64,000 nt of DNA, from assembly GCA_050013915.1 (NCBI GenBank), contig JBEKEI010000001.1, positions 23,548 to 87,547 on the forward strand, written 5' to 3'. The DNA is from Roseiarcus sp050013915. Its GTDB lineage: Bacteria; Pseudomonadota; Alphaproteobacteria; Rhizobiales; Beijerinckiaceae. The notes under the pieces are model-generated. The model did no database searches. It saw only the letters and a program-made list of their open reading frames with translations, and was not told where the DNA came from. Within the stretch, counting starts at the first letter, position 1. Each line of letters opens with the position of its first letter. A program made the position numbers and the translations under genes. Of the stretch, positions 54,572 to 63,437 are shown piece by piece.

Positions 54572-56638
54572 ATGCGACGCCGGCCTCAGTCGGCGGGGAC
54601 GGCGCGAGGCGCCTCGGCGCCCCAGCGCGCGGACGTCTCCGCGCAGTTCGCGTCGGCGGTGGCGCTGCATCAGGCCGGCCTCGTGGTCGAGGCCGAGCGT
54701 CTCTATCGGGAGGCGCTCGCCGGCGATCCTCTTCATGCCGAAGCCAATTGCAATCTCGGCGTCGCCCTCAAGGCCCAGGGCAGGCTGATCGAGGCGATGG
54801 CGGCCTATCGGCGGGCGCTCGCGCTGAAGCCCGATTACGCCCAGGCCCATTACAACATGGGCAACGCCCTGAAGGATCGAGGCATGCTGCCCGAGGCGAC
54901 GTTGGCCTTCGAGCGGGCGGTGGGGCTGGACCCGAACGATTTCGTCGGCTGGAACAATCTCGGCAACGTCCTGAAGCTGACCGGCCGCCTCGACGAGGCG
55001 ATCGCCTCCTACCACCGTGCGCTGGCGCTCAACCCCGCCTATGCGCAGGCCCACTACAATCTGGGCGAGGCGCTGGCGAGTTCGGGCCGGCTCGCCGACG
55101 CCGCCGCCGCCTATCGGCGCGCGCTGGCGCTCAGACCCGACTATCCCGAGGCGTACGGCAATCTCGGCGTCGTCCTGCGCGATCTGGGCCGGCTCACCGA
55201 GGCCGAGCCTTGTTTCCGGGCGGCGCTCGCGCTCAAGCCGTCCGATTCGCATGCGCTCAACAATCTGGGCGCCGTCCTGCTCGACCAATGCCGGCTCGAC
55301 GAGGCCGCCGCCTGCTGGGAACGCGCGCTGGCGCTCGAACCCGACTACGCCGCCGCCTTCAGCAATCTGCTGATGAGCCAGCATTACGCAGCGGGCTCGT
55401 CGGGCGCGGAGCGGCTCGCGACCGCGCTCCGGTTCGGCGCCATGGTCGACGAGACGATCGTCGCGAGGACCGCCTTCGCGAACGATCGGACGCCTTCGCG
55501 AAGGCTGCGCATCGGCTATGTCTCGGGCGACTTCCGCCAGCACCCGGCCGGCTTCTTCCTGTCCGCCGTCCTCGAAGCGCACGATCGCGACGCGGTGGAG
55601 CTCTACTGCTACTCCAACGACGCGAAGGTCGACGGCATGACCAACCGTCTCCGGCGCGCGGCCGACCAATGGCGGGTGATCGCCGGCATGGCGAGCGCCG
55701 AGGCGGCCGCGCTGGTCGCCAAGGACCGGATCGACATCCTGGTCGATCTCTCCGGCCATACCGCGAAGAACCGGCTGCGCCTGTTCGCGTTGCGTCCCGC
55801 GCCCGTGCAGGCGTCCTGGCTCGGCTATTTCGGCACGACCGGACTTGCCGCGATGGATTATCTCGTGATGGACGCGGGCGCGGTTCCGCCCGGCGAGGCG
55901 CGCTGGTATCGCGAGGCGGTCGCGCGGCTGCCGTTCGGCCGCTTCTGCTATGCGCCGCCCGACGACGCGCCCGAAGTCGCGGCGCCGCGGGCCGGCCGGC
56001 GCGACGGCGTGACGTTCGGCAGCTTCAACAACGTCGCCAAGATCAACGCCGAGGTTGTCGGCCTGTGGGCGGCGGTGATCGCCGCCACGCCGGGTTCCCG
56101 CCTCGTCCTGAAGTGGAAATCGCTCGACGACGAAGGCGTGCGCCGGGGGGTCGCGACGGCGTTCGCGGCGGCGGGCGTCGCCGAAGGCCGGCTCGAGCTG
56201 CGCGGCTTCTCCGCCCATCGCGAGATGCTCGCGCAATATGGCGAGATCGACATCGCGCTCGATCCGTTCCCGTTTGGCGGCGGCCTGACGAGCTGCGAGG
56301 CGCTGTGGATGGGTGCGCCGATCGTGACGCTCGCGGGCGACCGCCCCGCCGCGCGCCAGACCGCGGGCTTTCTCGATCTGGTCGGCCTCGCCGATTGCAT
56401 CGCGCGGACGCCGGCCGAATACGTGCGCATCGCCGCCGCGCTCGCCGCCGATCCCGCCCGTCTGGCCGATCTGCGCCGGTCCCTGCGATCGGACATGGCG
56501 CGCTCGCCGCTATGCGACGGCGCGCTCTTCACCCCGACCCTCGAGGCGGCCTATCGGGAGATGTGGACGCGCTGGTGCGCTGGGGAGCCCGCGCGCGGCT
56601 TCGACGCAGCGGGGGCCGCGACCCGGATCGACCGATGA
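54572..56638 (+). CDS. TPR protein with O-GlcNAc-transferase-like (SPINDLY) domain
   Basis: 688 residues: about seven TPR units (from residue ~25 to ~290, with AQAHYNMGNAL, GWNNLGNVL and ALNNLGAVL), then a GT41 catalytic region: GYVSGDFRQHPAGFFL, LVDLSGHTAKNRL, APVQASWLGYFGTTG, DPFPFGGGLTSCEALWMG. Bacterial relatives glycosylate proteins or fucosylate/GlcNAc-modify targets in the cytoplasm; the donor and target are unknown. ATG 54572 is chosen; a TTG at 54551 would add 7 residues. Ribosome site weak for both. Another TPR-glycosyltransferase lies 1.6 kb away on the opposite strand. Confidence 0.87.
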   Translation: MRRRPQSAGTARGASAPQRADVSAQFASAVALHQAGLVVEAERLYREALAGDPLHAEANCNLGVALKAQGRLIEAMAAYRRALALKPDYAQAHYNMGNALKDRGMLPEATLAFERAVGLDPNDFVGWNNLGNVLKLTGRLDEAIASYHRALALNPAYAQAHYNLGEALASSGRLADAAAAYRRALALRPDYPEAYGNLGVVLRDLGRLTEAEPCFRAALALKPSDSHALNNLGAVLLDQCRLDEAAACWERALALEPDYAAAFSNLLMSQHYAAGSSGAERLATALRFGAMVDETIVARTAFANDRTPSRRLRIGYVSGDFRQHPAGFFLSAVLEAHDRDAVELYCYSNDAKVDGMTNRLRRAADQWRVIAGMASAEAAALVAKDRIDILVDLSGHTAKNRLRLFALRPAPVQASWLGYFGTTGLAAMDYLVMDAGAVPPGEARWYREAVARLPFGRFCYAPPDDAPEVAAPRAGRRDGVTFGSFNNVAKINAEVVGLWAAVIAATPGSRLVLKWKSLDDEGVRRGVATAFAAAGVAEGRLELRGFSAHREMLAQYGEIDIALDPFPFGGGLTSCEALWMGAPIVTLAGDRPAARQTAGFLDLVGLADCIARTPAEYVRIAAALAADPARLADLRRSLRSDMARSPLCDGALFTPTLEAAYREMWTRWCAGEPARGFDAAGAATRIDR

Positions 56639-56691
56639 CGCATCCGCGGGTCGGCTCGCCTGGGCCGGCGCCAACCGGGGAGAAGCGTCGG

Positions 56692-57303
56692 CTACCCCGC
56701 GCGATCGTCGTCGGGCGCGGCGACCGTCACGTCAAGGTCGGTCACGAGTCCGGTGGCGAGCGAATAGACCCAGCCGTGGACGCTGATCGACTGGCCGCGC
56801 GCCCAGGCGTCCTGGACGAAAACGTCCGAGGCGACGTTGCGCACCTGCCGCATGACGTTCAATTCGCACAGGCGATTCAGACGCGCGCGCTCCTCGGGAA
56901 TCGCGTCGAGTTCGTGGCGGTGCTCGTGGCAGACCTCGCGGATCGGATGAAGCCAATGGTCGACGAGTCCGCGCCGCTTTCCGTCGACCGCCGCCGCGAC
57001 GCCCCCGCAACCGTAATGGCCGACCACCATGATGTGCTTGACCTTCAGCACATCGACCGCAAATTGCAGCACGGAGAGGTAGTTTGCGTCCTGCGGCGGC
57101 GCGAGATTGGCGACGTTGCGATGGACGAACAACTCGCCAGGGTCGAGATCGACGATCTCGTTGGCGGGAACACGGCTGTCGGAACAGCCGATCCACAGAT
57201 ATTCCGGGGCCTGCTGGCGCTCCAGCCGCCGGAAGAAGTCGGCGTCGACGGCGATCTTGCGCTTCGCCCAGGCGCGGTTCTTGGCCTTGAGATGATCGAG
57301 CAT
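56692..57303 (-). CDS. can: Beta-class carbonic anhydrase
   Basis: A 203-residue enzyme interconverting CO2 and bicarbonate. Zinc ligands and catalytic dyad are visible: C40-S-D42-S-R44 (CSDSRVPANE) and H96/C99 (GHYGCGG). Typical cytoplasmic length, no signal peptide. It is convergent with the SPINDLY-like gene (53 bases between stops) and divergent from the exported protein on the right. Single gene. Confidence 0.96.
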   Translation of the reverse strand: MLDHLKAKNRAWAKRKIAVDADFFRRLERQQAPEYLWIGCSDSRVPANEIVDLDPGELFVHRNVANLAPPQDANYLSVLQFAVDVLKVKHIMVVGHYGCGGVAAAVDGKRRGLVDHWLHPIREVCHEHRHELDAIPEERARLNRLCELNVMRQVRNVASDVFVQDAWARGQSISVHGWVYSLATGLVTDLDVTVAAPDDDRAG

Positions 57304-57411
57304 CGTACGGAGTTACCGCGAACCGGCGCGTCGCACAAGATGATGGTGCGTCGCACGTTGCGCCGGTGGCGGCGCTGCGATAGCGCTGGAATTCGGGAAT
57401 TGGAGTCCAGG

Positions 57412-58185
57412 ATGGCGCGCTCGCACAGGCAGCCTCTGGCGGCCGTCCTCGCGGCGGCGCTCGCCGGCGTCATTCCGGGACCCGCGCGGGCGCTCGATTT
57501 CGGGCCCAAGAACCTGCCGCTGACGGTCGCCGGCGTGGCCGTGCAGATCCCTGTCGCCGGAACGCTCGACGTGCACGCCGACGAGGCCGCGGCGATGGTC
57601 GAGGGTTCGGCGACGGGCGATCTCGTCGCGATCCAGGATCACGCCCTCGCGATCGCGCGCGGCCTGCGCCTCGCGCGCGAGCCCTGCACCCACAAGGGCC
57701 TCGACGTCGTCGTGGAGAGCATCGACGCTGCGAAAATCACGCCCGTCGAGGCGACCGCCGTCGTCGGTCTCACCGGCCATGTCGCGGTCTGGCTGTGCAA
57801 GAAGATCCTCGGCGGGATGGTCAAGGCCAAGATCGCATCCGACAGCGTCGGCATTTCGGTCCCGGTGGAGCTGTTCACGCCCGACCCTCGCTCGGTCGCC
57901 CTCCGCCTGGCGGGCCCCGCGAAGGTCAAGACCGGGGACCCGCTGACGACCGAAGCGGCGAGCGCGCTCGTCGGCGACGTCGATGCGGCGCTCACTGCGC
58001 AATTGAGCAGGCTGCTCGATACCGCCCGCGCCCGGGCGGCCGTCCCGCCGCTGCCGGGCCTCGACGTGACGATCGAGAGCGCCGCCTTCGCGCAGGACGG
58101 CCCGAAGCTGACGGTGCGGGCGAGCGGGCGGGCCGCGATGACCGCGGCGGCCTTCGCGCGCTTACTCGGTTACGTCGGGCGCTGA
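57412..58185 (+). CDS. Exported protein of unknown function
   Basis: 257 residues with a signal peptide (hydrophobic Ala/Val/Leu stretch, cleavage near ARA-L). The mature part is a soluble alpha/beta-looking sequence (LPLTVAGVAVQIPVAGTLDV, with a later KKILGGMVKAKIASDSVGIS) and two Cys. The family is not recognised. CAGG precedes the ATG with short spacing. It is convergent with the TPR-GT9-like gene. Confidence 0.75.
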   Translation: MARSHRQPLAAVLAAALAGVIPGPARALDFGPKNLPLTVAGVAVQIPVAGTLDVHADEAAAMVEGSATGDLVAIQDHALAIARGLRLAREPCTHKGLDVVVESIDAAKITPVEATAVVGLTGHVAVWLCKKILGGMVKAKIASDSVGISVPVELFTPDPRSVALRLAGPAKVKTGDPLTTEAASALVGDVDAALTAQLSRLLDTARARAAVPPLPGLDVTIESAAFAQDGPKLTVRASGRAAMTAAAFARLLGYVGR

Positions 58186-58205
58186 GGCGGCCGGGCCGCC
58201 GGCGC

Positions 58206-60218
58206 TCAGACCGGCGCGGCTTTGCCGAGGCCGCCAAGATCGGCGGCCATCGCTTCGAACACGCCGCTCCAGTCGCCGCGCGCCCGCTGGCGGTACAGAC
58301 GCATCGTCGGATACCAGGGGCTGTCCGCACGATCGAGCATCCAGCGCCAGTCCGGCGCCTGCTTCAGCGCGACCCAGACAGGGCGGCCGAGCGCCCCCGC
58401 CAGATGGGCGATCGACGTGTCGGCGGTGACGATCAGGTCGAGCGAGGCCATGACCGCCGCCGTATCGACGAAGGCGTCGCCGCCGCCGTCGAGTTCGGCG
58501 CCCAGCGTCTCGACCGCCATCGCCGCCGGGAGGGCGTCGAGTTGCTCGAGTCCATGGGTCCTCTGCAGGCAGATCAGCCGGACGCCCGCGATTCCGGCGA
58601 GCGGCGCGAGGCGAATGAGCGGAAACGAACGGCCCGCCTCAGAGATCGCGTCCGGATTGCCCTGCCAGCAGATTCCGATCCGGATCCCGCCGCCGCCCGA
58701 CCGCAGCGCCCAGCGCGCGATCCGGTCCTCCTCCGCATAGAGATAGGGAATGTCGGCGGGAAGGTTGGCGAGGGTCGTCGCGCGCGCACCCGGCAGGCTC
58801 ATCAGCGCACACTGGAAATCGAACGCCTCTCCCTCGGGCGCGCGGTCGACGAGACGCACGGCCGGCTCGAGACCGTGCAGGAGCCGGCGCATCGACGCGC
58901 GCACGAGGAAAGTGACCTGCGCCGCCTCTTCGGCGAGCCCGACGAGGAACCGCGCGTTCTGGATGACATCGCCGAGCCCCTGCTCCTCGTAGACGAGGAT
59001 GCGTCGCCCTGCGAGCGGCTCGCCCCGCCAGGTGGGCCAGGGCGCGAGCAGCCGGCGCGCGGGCGCGCCTTTCGCGCTCCAGCGATATTCGTAATCCCGC
59101 CAGCCGGCGACGAAATCGCCCGTCATCAGGGCATTCAGCCCGCGATTGAGCCGCGCCTCCGGGTCTTCGGGCCGAAGCGCGAGCGCCCGGTCATAGCTGG
59201 CGACCGCCTCCGCGGGCCGTTGAAGTTCCTTGAGCGCGAAGCCGCGGTTGCACAGCGCCTCGAAATAGTCGGGCCGAAGCGCGAGCGCGCTGTCGTAGCT
59301 CGACAGGGCTTCGGCGGGTCGCCCGAGATCCTGAAGGGCGACACCGCGATTGAAACAGGCTTCCGGATAGCCGGGGCGGAGCGCGAGCGCGCGATCGTAG
59401 CAGGCGAGCGCATGCTCGAACTGCCGCAACGACCGGAGCGCGTTCCCGCTGTTGCAATGGGCTTCGGCATAGGCGGGCTGAAGCGCGAGCGCGCGCTGGT
59501 AGCTCCCCAGCGCCTCCTGCGATCGCCCGAGTTCCTGCAGCGCGGCGCCGCGATTGTTGTGGGCCTCGGCATAGGCGGGCTTCAGCGCGAGCGCGCGGTC
59601 GTAGCTCGCGACCGCCTCTTCGAGCCGCGCGAGTTCCTTCAACGCGGCGCCGCGGTTGTTGTGGGCCTCGGCGAAGCCGGGCCGTAGCGCGATCGCCCTG
59701 TCGTAACTCGCCAGAGCCGGCTCGAGGCGACCGAGGTCGTTGAGCGCGAGGCCGCGGTTGTAGAGCGCGTCGACATGGTCGGGCCTCATCGCGATCGCGC
59801 GGTCGTAGCTCGCGACAGCCTCTTCGGAACGTCGCAGTTCCCGCAGCGCGGCGGCGCGATTGTACAGCGCGTCGGCATAGGCGGGCCTGATCGCGAGCGC
59901 CTTGTCGTAGCTGGCCAACGCCTCCGCGGCCCGCCCGAGATTGGCGAAGGCGATGCCGAGGTTCGACCAGGCTTCGGCGCTCCTGGGATTGATCTTCAGC
60001 GCGGCCTGGATATTCTCGCTCGCCTCGGAGGCCCGCCCCTGCTGGAGACGCACGACGCCGAGCAGGTGCGTCGCGTCGAAATGGGCGGGGTGCGCGGCGA
60101 GAATCGCGGCGTAATGCAGCGCGGCCTGGTCGTACTGTCCCTGCTGGTGCAGGCGCACGCCCTGCTGGAGCCGATCGGCCGCAGGCGAACGCTTCTCGGG
60201 AATGGGGCGGTTCTTCAT
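58206..60218 (-). CDS. TPR protein with GT9-like glycosyltransferase C-terminus
   Basis: 670 residues: about eleven TPR units, several nearly identical (AEAHNNRGAALKEL, AEAHNNRGAALQEL, PEACFNRGVALQDL), then a C-terminal domain with YEEQGLGDVIQNARFL and TADTSIAHLAGALGRPVWVAL, the fingerprint of heptosyltransferase-like (GT9) folds. Such proteins are common in Hyphomicrobiales and are thought to act in surface glycan or protein glycosylation; no substrate is known. The start at 60218 (MKNRPIPEKRSP) is chosen because the frame upstream lacks TPR character. The TPR part shows a 102-base DNA periodicity, so copy number may vary between strains. Confidence 0.87.
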   Translation of the reverse strand: MKNRPIPEKRSPAADRLQQGVRLHQQGQYDQAALHYAAILAAHPAHFDATHLLGVVRLQQGRASEASENIQAALKINPRSAEAWSNLGIAFANLGRAAEALASYDKALAIRPAYADALYNRAAALRELRRSEEAVASYDRAIAMRPDHVDALYNRGLALNDLGRLEPALASYDRAIALRPGFAEAHNNRGAALKELARLEEAVASYDRALALKPAYAEAHNNRGAALQELGRSQEALGSYQRALALQPAYAEAHCNSGNALRSLRQFEHALACYDRALALRPGYPEACFNRGVALQDLGRPAEALSSYDSALALRPDYFEALCNRGFALKELQRPAEAVASYDRALALRPEDPEARLNRGLNALMTGDFVAGWRDYEYRWSAKGAPARRLLAPWPTWRGEPLAGRRILVYEEQGLGDVIQNARFLVGLAEEAAQVTFLVRASMRRLLHGLEPAVRLVDRAPEGEAFDFQCALMSLPGARATTLANLPADIPYLYAEEDRIARWALRSGGGGIRIGICWQGNPDAISEAGRSFPLIRLAPLAGIAGVRLICLQRTHGLEQLDALPAAMAVETLGAELDGGGDAFVDTAAVMASLDLIVTADTSIAHLAGALGRPVWVALKQAPDWRWMLDRADSPWYPTMRLYRQRARGDWSGVFEAMAADLGGLGKAAPV

Positions 60219-60386
60219 ATCGACCGATCTCCGCTTCGGCGCCGCCGGTTGGCCGGCCGGCCCCCAACCGAACGCGACGCACGACGCTGACCCTGAATCG
60301 ACTCGCCAGACCCGCCGGCGGGAGGCCTTTGATCGATGGAAATCCGGCCGAGGCGATCGCGTCAGGCGCAAGGGGGCGCCGGCGCC

Positions 60387-60791
60387 CTACACCTGCTCGA
60401 GCTCGATCAGCGTCCCGTTGAAATCCTTCGGGTGAAGGAACAGCACCGGCTTGCCATGCGCCCCGAGTTTCGGGAGGCCGTCGCCCAGGATGCGTGCGCC
60501 GGCGGCGATCAGCCGGTCGCGCGCCGAAACAATATCGTCGACCTCGTAACACAGGTGATGAATGCCGCCGTCCGGGCTCTTGTCGAGAAACCTGGCGATC
60601 GGCGAATCCGCGCCGTATGGCTCGAGCAGTTCGATCTTGGTGTTGGGGAGTTCGACGAAGGCGACGGTCACCCCATGCTCGGGCAGCGTCGCCGGCTGCG
60701 AAACGTCAGCGCCGAAGACTCTGCGATAGCGCTCGCTCGCCGCGGCGAGGTCGGCCACCGCGATGGCGACATGGTTGAGACGACCGATCAT
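60387..60791 (-). CDS. mce: Methylmalonyl-CoA epimerase
   Basis: A 134-residue VOC-fold enzyme interconverting (R)- and (S)-methylmalonyl-CoA. MIGRLNHVAIAVADL supplies the first metal His, GGIHHLCYEVDDI the middle one, and LIELEQV ends with the catalytic/metal Glu. The length is exact for the family. The start at 60791 gives the canonical N-terminus. Position downstream of rnj and birA matches the conserved nuoN-birA-rnj-mce order in Hyphomicrobiales. Confidence 0.95.
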   Translation of the reverse strand: MIGRLNHVAIAVADLAAASERYRRVFGADVSQPATLPEHGVTVAFVELPNTKIELLEPYGADSPIARFLDKSPDGGIHHLCYEVDDIVSARDRLIAAGARILGDGLPKLGAHGKPVLFLHPKDFNGTLIELEQV

Positions 60792-60900
60792 CCGCTGTTC
60801 CCAGCGGCGCTCGTCGAGCAAATCGGCGCGACTGCGAAGTCCCCTGCCCCATTGCGGCCGAGAATCGGCGATAACCCTGCAATATGTCCAATGCGCCCCA

Positions 60901-62568
60901 CTAGACCTCCACGACGAGTACGTGCACCGCGGGCTTCTTTCCCCAGGCCGCATTGACGGCGTTGCGCACCGCCCGTTCGACCGCCGTCGAGACCGCGTCG
61001 GGGTCGCGCCGCTTGCCGCGCGGCAGGCTCTCGAAGGTCTCGAATATGGCCGCGTCGATGAGATCGTCCATTCCCGCGCCGTTGCGGCTGCGGTTGGGCA
61101 GGCCGGCGATCATGACGTCGGGATCGCCGGAAAGATCGCCCTTGGCGGAGAGGGCCAGCGCAATCGACACCACGCCGGCGAACGACAATTTGCGCCGCAT
61201 CGCGACGCAATCGTCGCCGGCGGCGAGCACGATCTCGCCGTCCTTGTAGAGCCGGCCGTGTTCGACCTGGCCGATGATTCCCGCCTCGCCGGCCGCGAGC
61301 AACACCATGTCCCCGTTCAGGGCGCGCACGACCTCGGTCACGCCCTGGGCGCGGGCGAAGACCGCGTGCTCGGCGAGGTGGACCGCCTCGCCATGCGCGG
61401 GAATCGCGATTTTCGGTCGCAGCCAGGCGTACATTTTCGCGAGCTCGGCGCGGCGCGGGTGTCCGGAGACATGGACGAGCTGGGTGCGGTCGGTGATCAC
61501 CTCGATCCCCTGGGCGACAAGGCCGTTGATGATCTTTCCGACCGCCTTCTCATTACCGGGAATCGTCCGCGAGGAGAACACGACGACGTCGCCAGGCGCG
61601 AGCGTCGCGGTGGGATGCTCGTCCTCCGCGATCCGCGCGAGCGCGGCGCGCGGCTCGCCTTGGCTGCCGGTGGCGAGCGCGAGCACCTTGCCGCGCGGCA
61701 CCCGGTCGAAATGATCCTGGCCGAGGAAGGCCGGCATGCCGTCGAGATAGCCGCATTCGCGCGCAACCGCGAGGACACGCTCCATCGCGCGGCCGATCAC
61801 CATCACCTGCTTGCCGTTGGCGAGCCCAGCCTCGGCGGCCGCGCGCAGGCGCGCGACATTGGAGGCGAAGGTCGTGATCACGACGCGGCCGGAAGCCTCG
61901 CCGACGAGCGCCGAAAGATTCTTCGCGACGTCGGCCTCCGACGGGCTCTCGCCCTCGCGCAGCACATTGGTCGAATCGCAGATCAGCGCCAACACGCCCT
62001 CGTCGCCGAGCGCGCGGAGGCGCGCCTCGTCGGTCGGCCTGCCGATCAGCGGGGTGGCGTCGATCTTCCAATCGCCGGTATGTACGATCAGGCCGGCGGG
62101 CGTCCTGATCGCCAGCGCACAGCTCTCGGGAATCGAATGGGCGACGGCGATAAATTCGACCTCGAACGGGCCGATCGTCGCGCGCTCGCCCTGGCCGACC
62201 ACCTCGATCGGAATCCTCGGCGCGCCCGGCTCGTTCAGCCGGCGCGCCTCGAGCAGGCCCACCGCGAACCGCGTCGCATAGACGCGCGCGCCCAGCCGCG
62301 GCCAGAGTTCGGCGAGGGCGCCGATATGGTCCTCGTGGGCGTGGGTGATGATGATCCCGACGAGATCCTTCCTGATCTTTTCCACGAAGCTGACGTCGGG
62401 CAGGATGAGATCGACACCCGGCAGTTCTTCGCCGGCGAACGCGAGACCGACGTCCACGAGCAGCCATTTGCGCTTCTTGGCCGGCCCAAAGCCGTAGAGC
62501 GCGCAGTTCATGCCGATCTCGCCGAGGCCGCCGAGCGGGACGAAGATCAGTTCGTTCTGTTCAGTCAT
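60901..62568 (-). CDS. rnj: Ribonuclease J
   Basis: A 555-residue metallo-beta-lactamase/beta-CASP ribonuclease (5'-3' exonuclease and endonuclease activity on RNA). The zinc motif HAHEDH (H76, H78, D80, H81) and GDWKIDATP are visible, as are beta-CASP motifs such as STNVLREGESPSE and SGHPRRAEL. ATG 62568 (MTEQNELIFVPLGG) is the normal N-terminus; a TTG 3 bases upstream is not needed. It follows birA on the same strand (87 bases) and precedes mce. Confidence 0.96.
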   Translation of the reverse strand: MTEQNELIFVPLGGLGEIGMNCALYGFGPAKKRKWLLVDVGLAFAGEELPGVDLILPDVSFVEKIRKDLVGIIITHAHEDHIGALAELWPRLGARVYATRFAVGLLEARRLNEPGAPRIPIEVVGQGERATIGPFEVEFIAVAHSIPESCALAIRTPAGLIVHTGDWKIDATPLIGRPTDEARLRALGDEGVLALICDSTNVLREGESPSEADVAKNLSALVGEASGRVVITTFASNVARLRAAAEAGLANGKQVMVIGRAMERVLAVARECGYLDGMPAFLGQDHFDRVPRGKVLALATGSQGEPRAALARIAEDEHPTATLAPGDVVVFSSRTIPGNEKAVGKIINGLVAQGIEVITDRTQLVHVSGHPRRAELAKMYAWLRPKIAIPAHGEAVHLAEHAVFARAQGVTEVVRALNGDMVLLAAGEAGIIGQVEHGRLYKDGEIVLAAGDDCVAMRRKLSFAGVVSIALALSAKGDLSGDPDVMIAGLPNRSRNGAGMDDLIDAAIFETFESLPRGKRRDPDAVSTAVERAVRNAVNAAWGKKPAVHVLVVEV

Positions 62569-62655
62569 CAATCAATGCCTTTGTTCCAATTATCGGATCG
62601 CGGCCGAGCTCCGACCGGAAACCGGCCCCTGTTTGGCTTGAAATGCAATCCTTTT

Positions 62656-63411
62656 CTAGTCGGCGACGCGATCGACCAGGAACAGGTCGCCCGCTTCAAC
62701 CGTCTCGGGTCCGTTCGCGCCGTCGAGGACGAGCCGGCCATGTTCATCCAGAGTGAGGAAAATCCCGTCGCGAAAGCCGTGCGCGCCGGCGATGCGGATG
62801 GAGCCGCCGAGTCCGGCGGCGTGGCCGAGCCATTGCGCGCGGATCACGGGAAAGCCGGCGCCGCCGCCCCAGAGCGTCAGGGCGTCCTCGAAGCGCAGCG
62901 CAAGGCGGGCGAACAGCGTCTCGGGCGCCACGGGCCCGCCGACCGCTTCGGCGAGCGTGGCTGCAGGATAGGGCAGATCCCGCGGCGCCTCCGCGCAATT
63001 GACGCCGATACCGACGATGCAGGCGAGGCGCCCGTCGCCCAGCGCGAGCCCCTCGACGAGGAGCCCACCGAGCTTGGCGCCGCGCCAGATGAGGTCGTTG
63101 GGCCATTTCATGCGGACTTGGCCGTCGGCGCCGAGGTCGGTGAGCGCGGCCCTAAGCGCGACGCCGGCGACGAAACCGATCTGCGCCGCGATCGCGACCG
63201 GCGAAGGGTCGATCAGCAGCGCGCTCGCATAGAGATTGCCGGGCGGCGACGCCCAGACGCGTCCGCGCCGTCCCCTGCCCTGCGTCTGTTCGCGCGCGAC
63301 GATCCACAGCCGCCCGCGATCGCCATCCAGCGCTAACCGCCGCGCCTCGTCATTGGTCGAGCCGATCCGGTCATGGCGCGCCAGGCGCCATCCCGTCGCC
63401 AGCAGAGCCAT
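62656..63411 (-). CDS. birA: Biotin-[acetyl-CoA-carboxylase] ligase BirA (no HTH domain)
   Basis: A 251-residue biotin protein ligase that loads biotin onto carboxyl carrier proteins. GSTNDEARRLA, the biotin/AMP loop GRGRRGRVWASPPGNLYAS, KWPNDLIW and GIGVNC are all present. There is no N-terminal HTH, so it is a class I enzyme without repressor function. The start at 63411 (MALLATGWRL) is chosen by family length; the frame stays open upstream into nuoN. Order nuoN-birA is typical of this group. Confidence 0.93.
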   Translation of the reverse strand: MALLATGWRLARHDRIGSTNDEARRLALDGDRGRLWIVAREQTQGRGRRGRVWASPPGNLYASALLIDPSPVAIAAQIGFVAGVALRAALTDLGADGQVRMKWPNDLIWRGAKLGGLLVEGLALGDGRLACIVGIGVNCAEAPRDLPYPAATLAEAVGGPVAPETLFARLALRFEDALTLWGGGAGFPVIRAQWLGHAAGLGGSIRIAGAHGFRDGIFLTLDEHGRLVLDGANGPETVEAGDLFLVDRVAD

Positions 63412-63437
63412 CGTCGTGCTCGGGGCGTCGGGGTCTG

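Noticed and set aside
59200..59950. Regular 102-base periodicity suggestive of a tandem DNA repeat element
   Set aside because: It is explained by consecutive 34-residue TPR units in the TPR-GT9-like gene.
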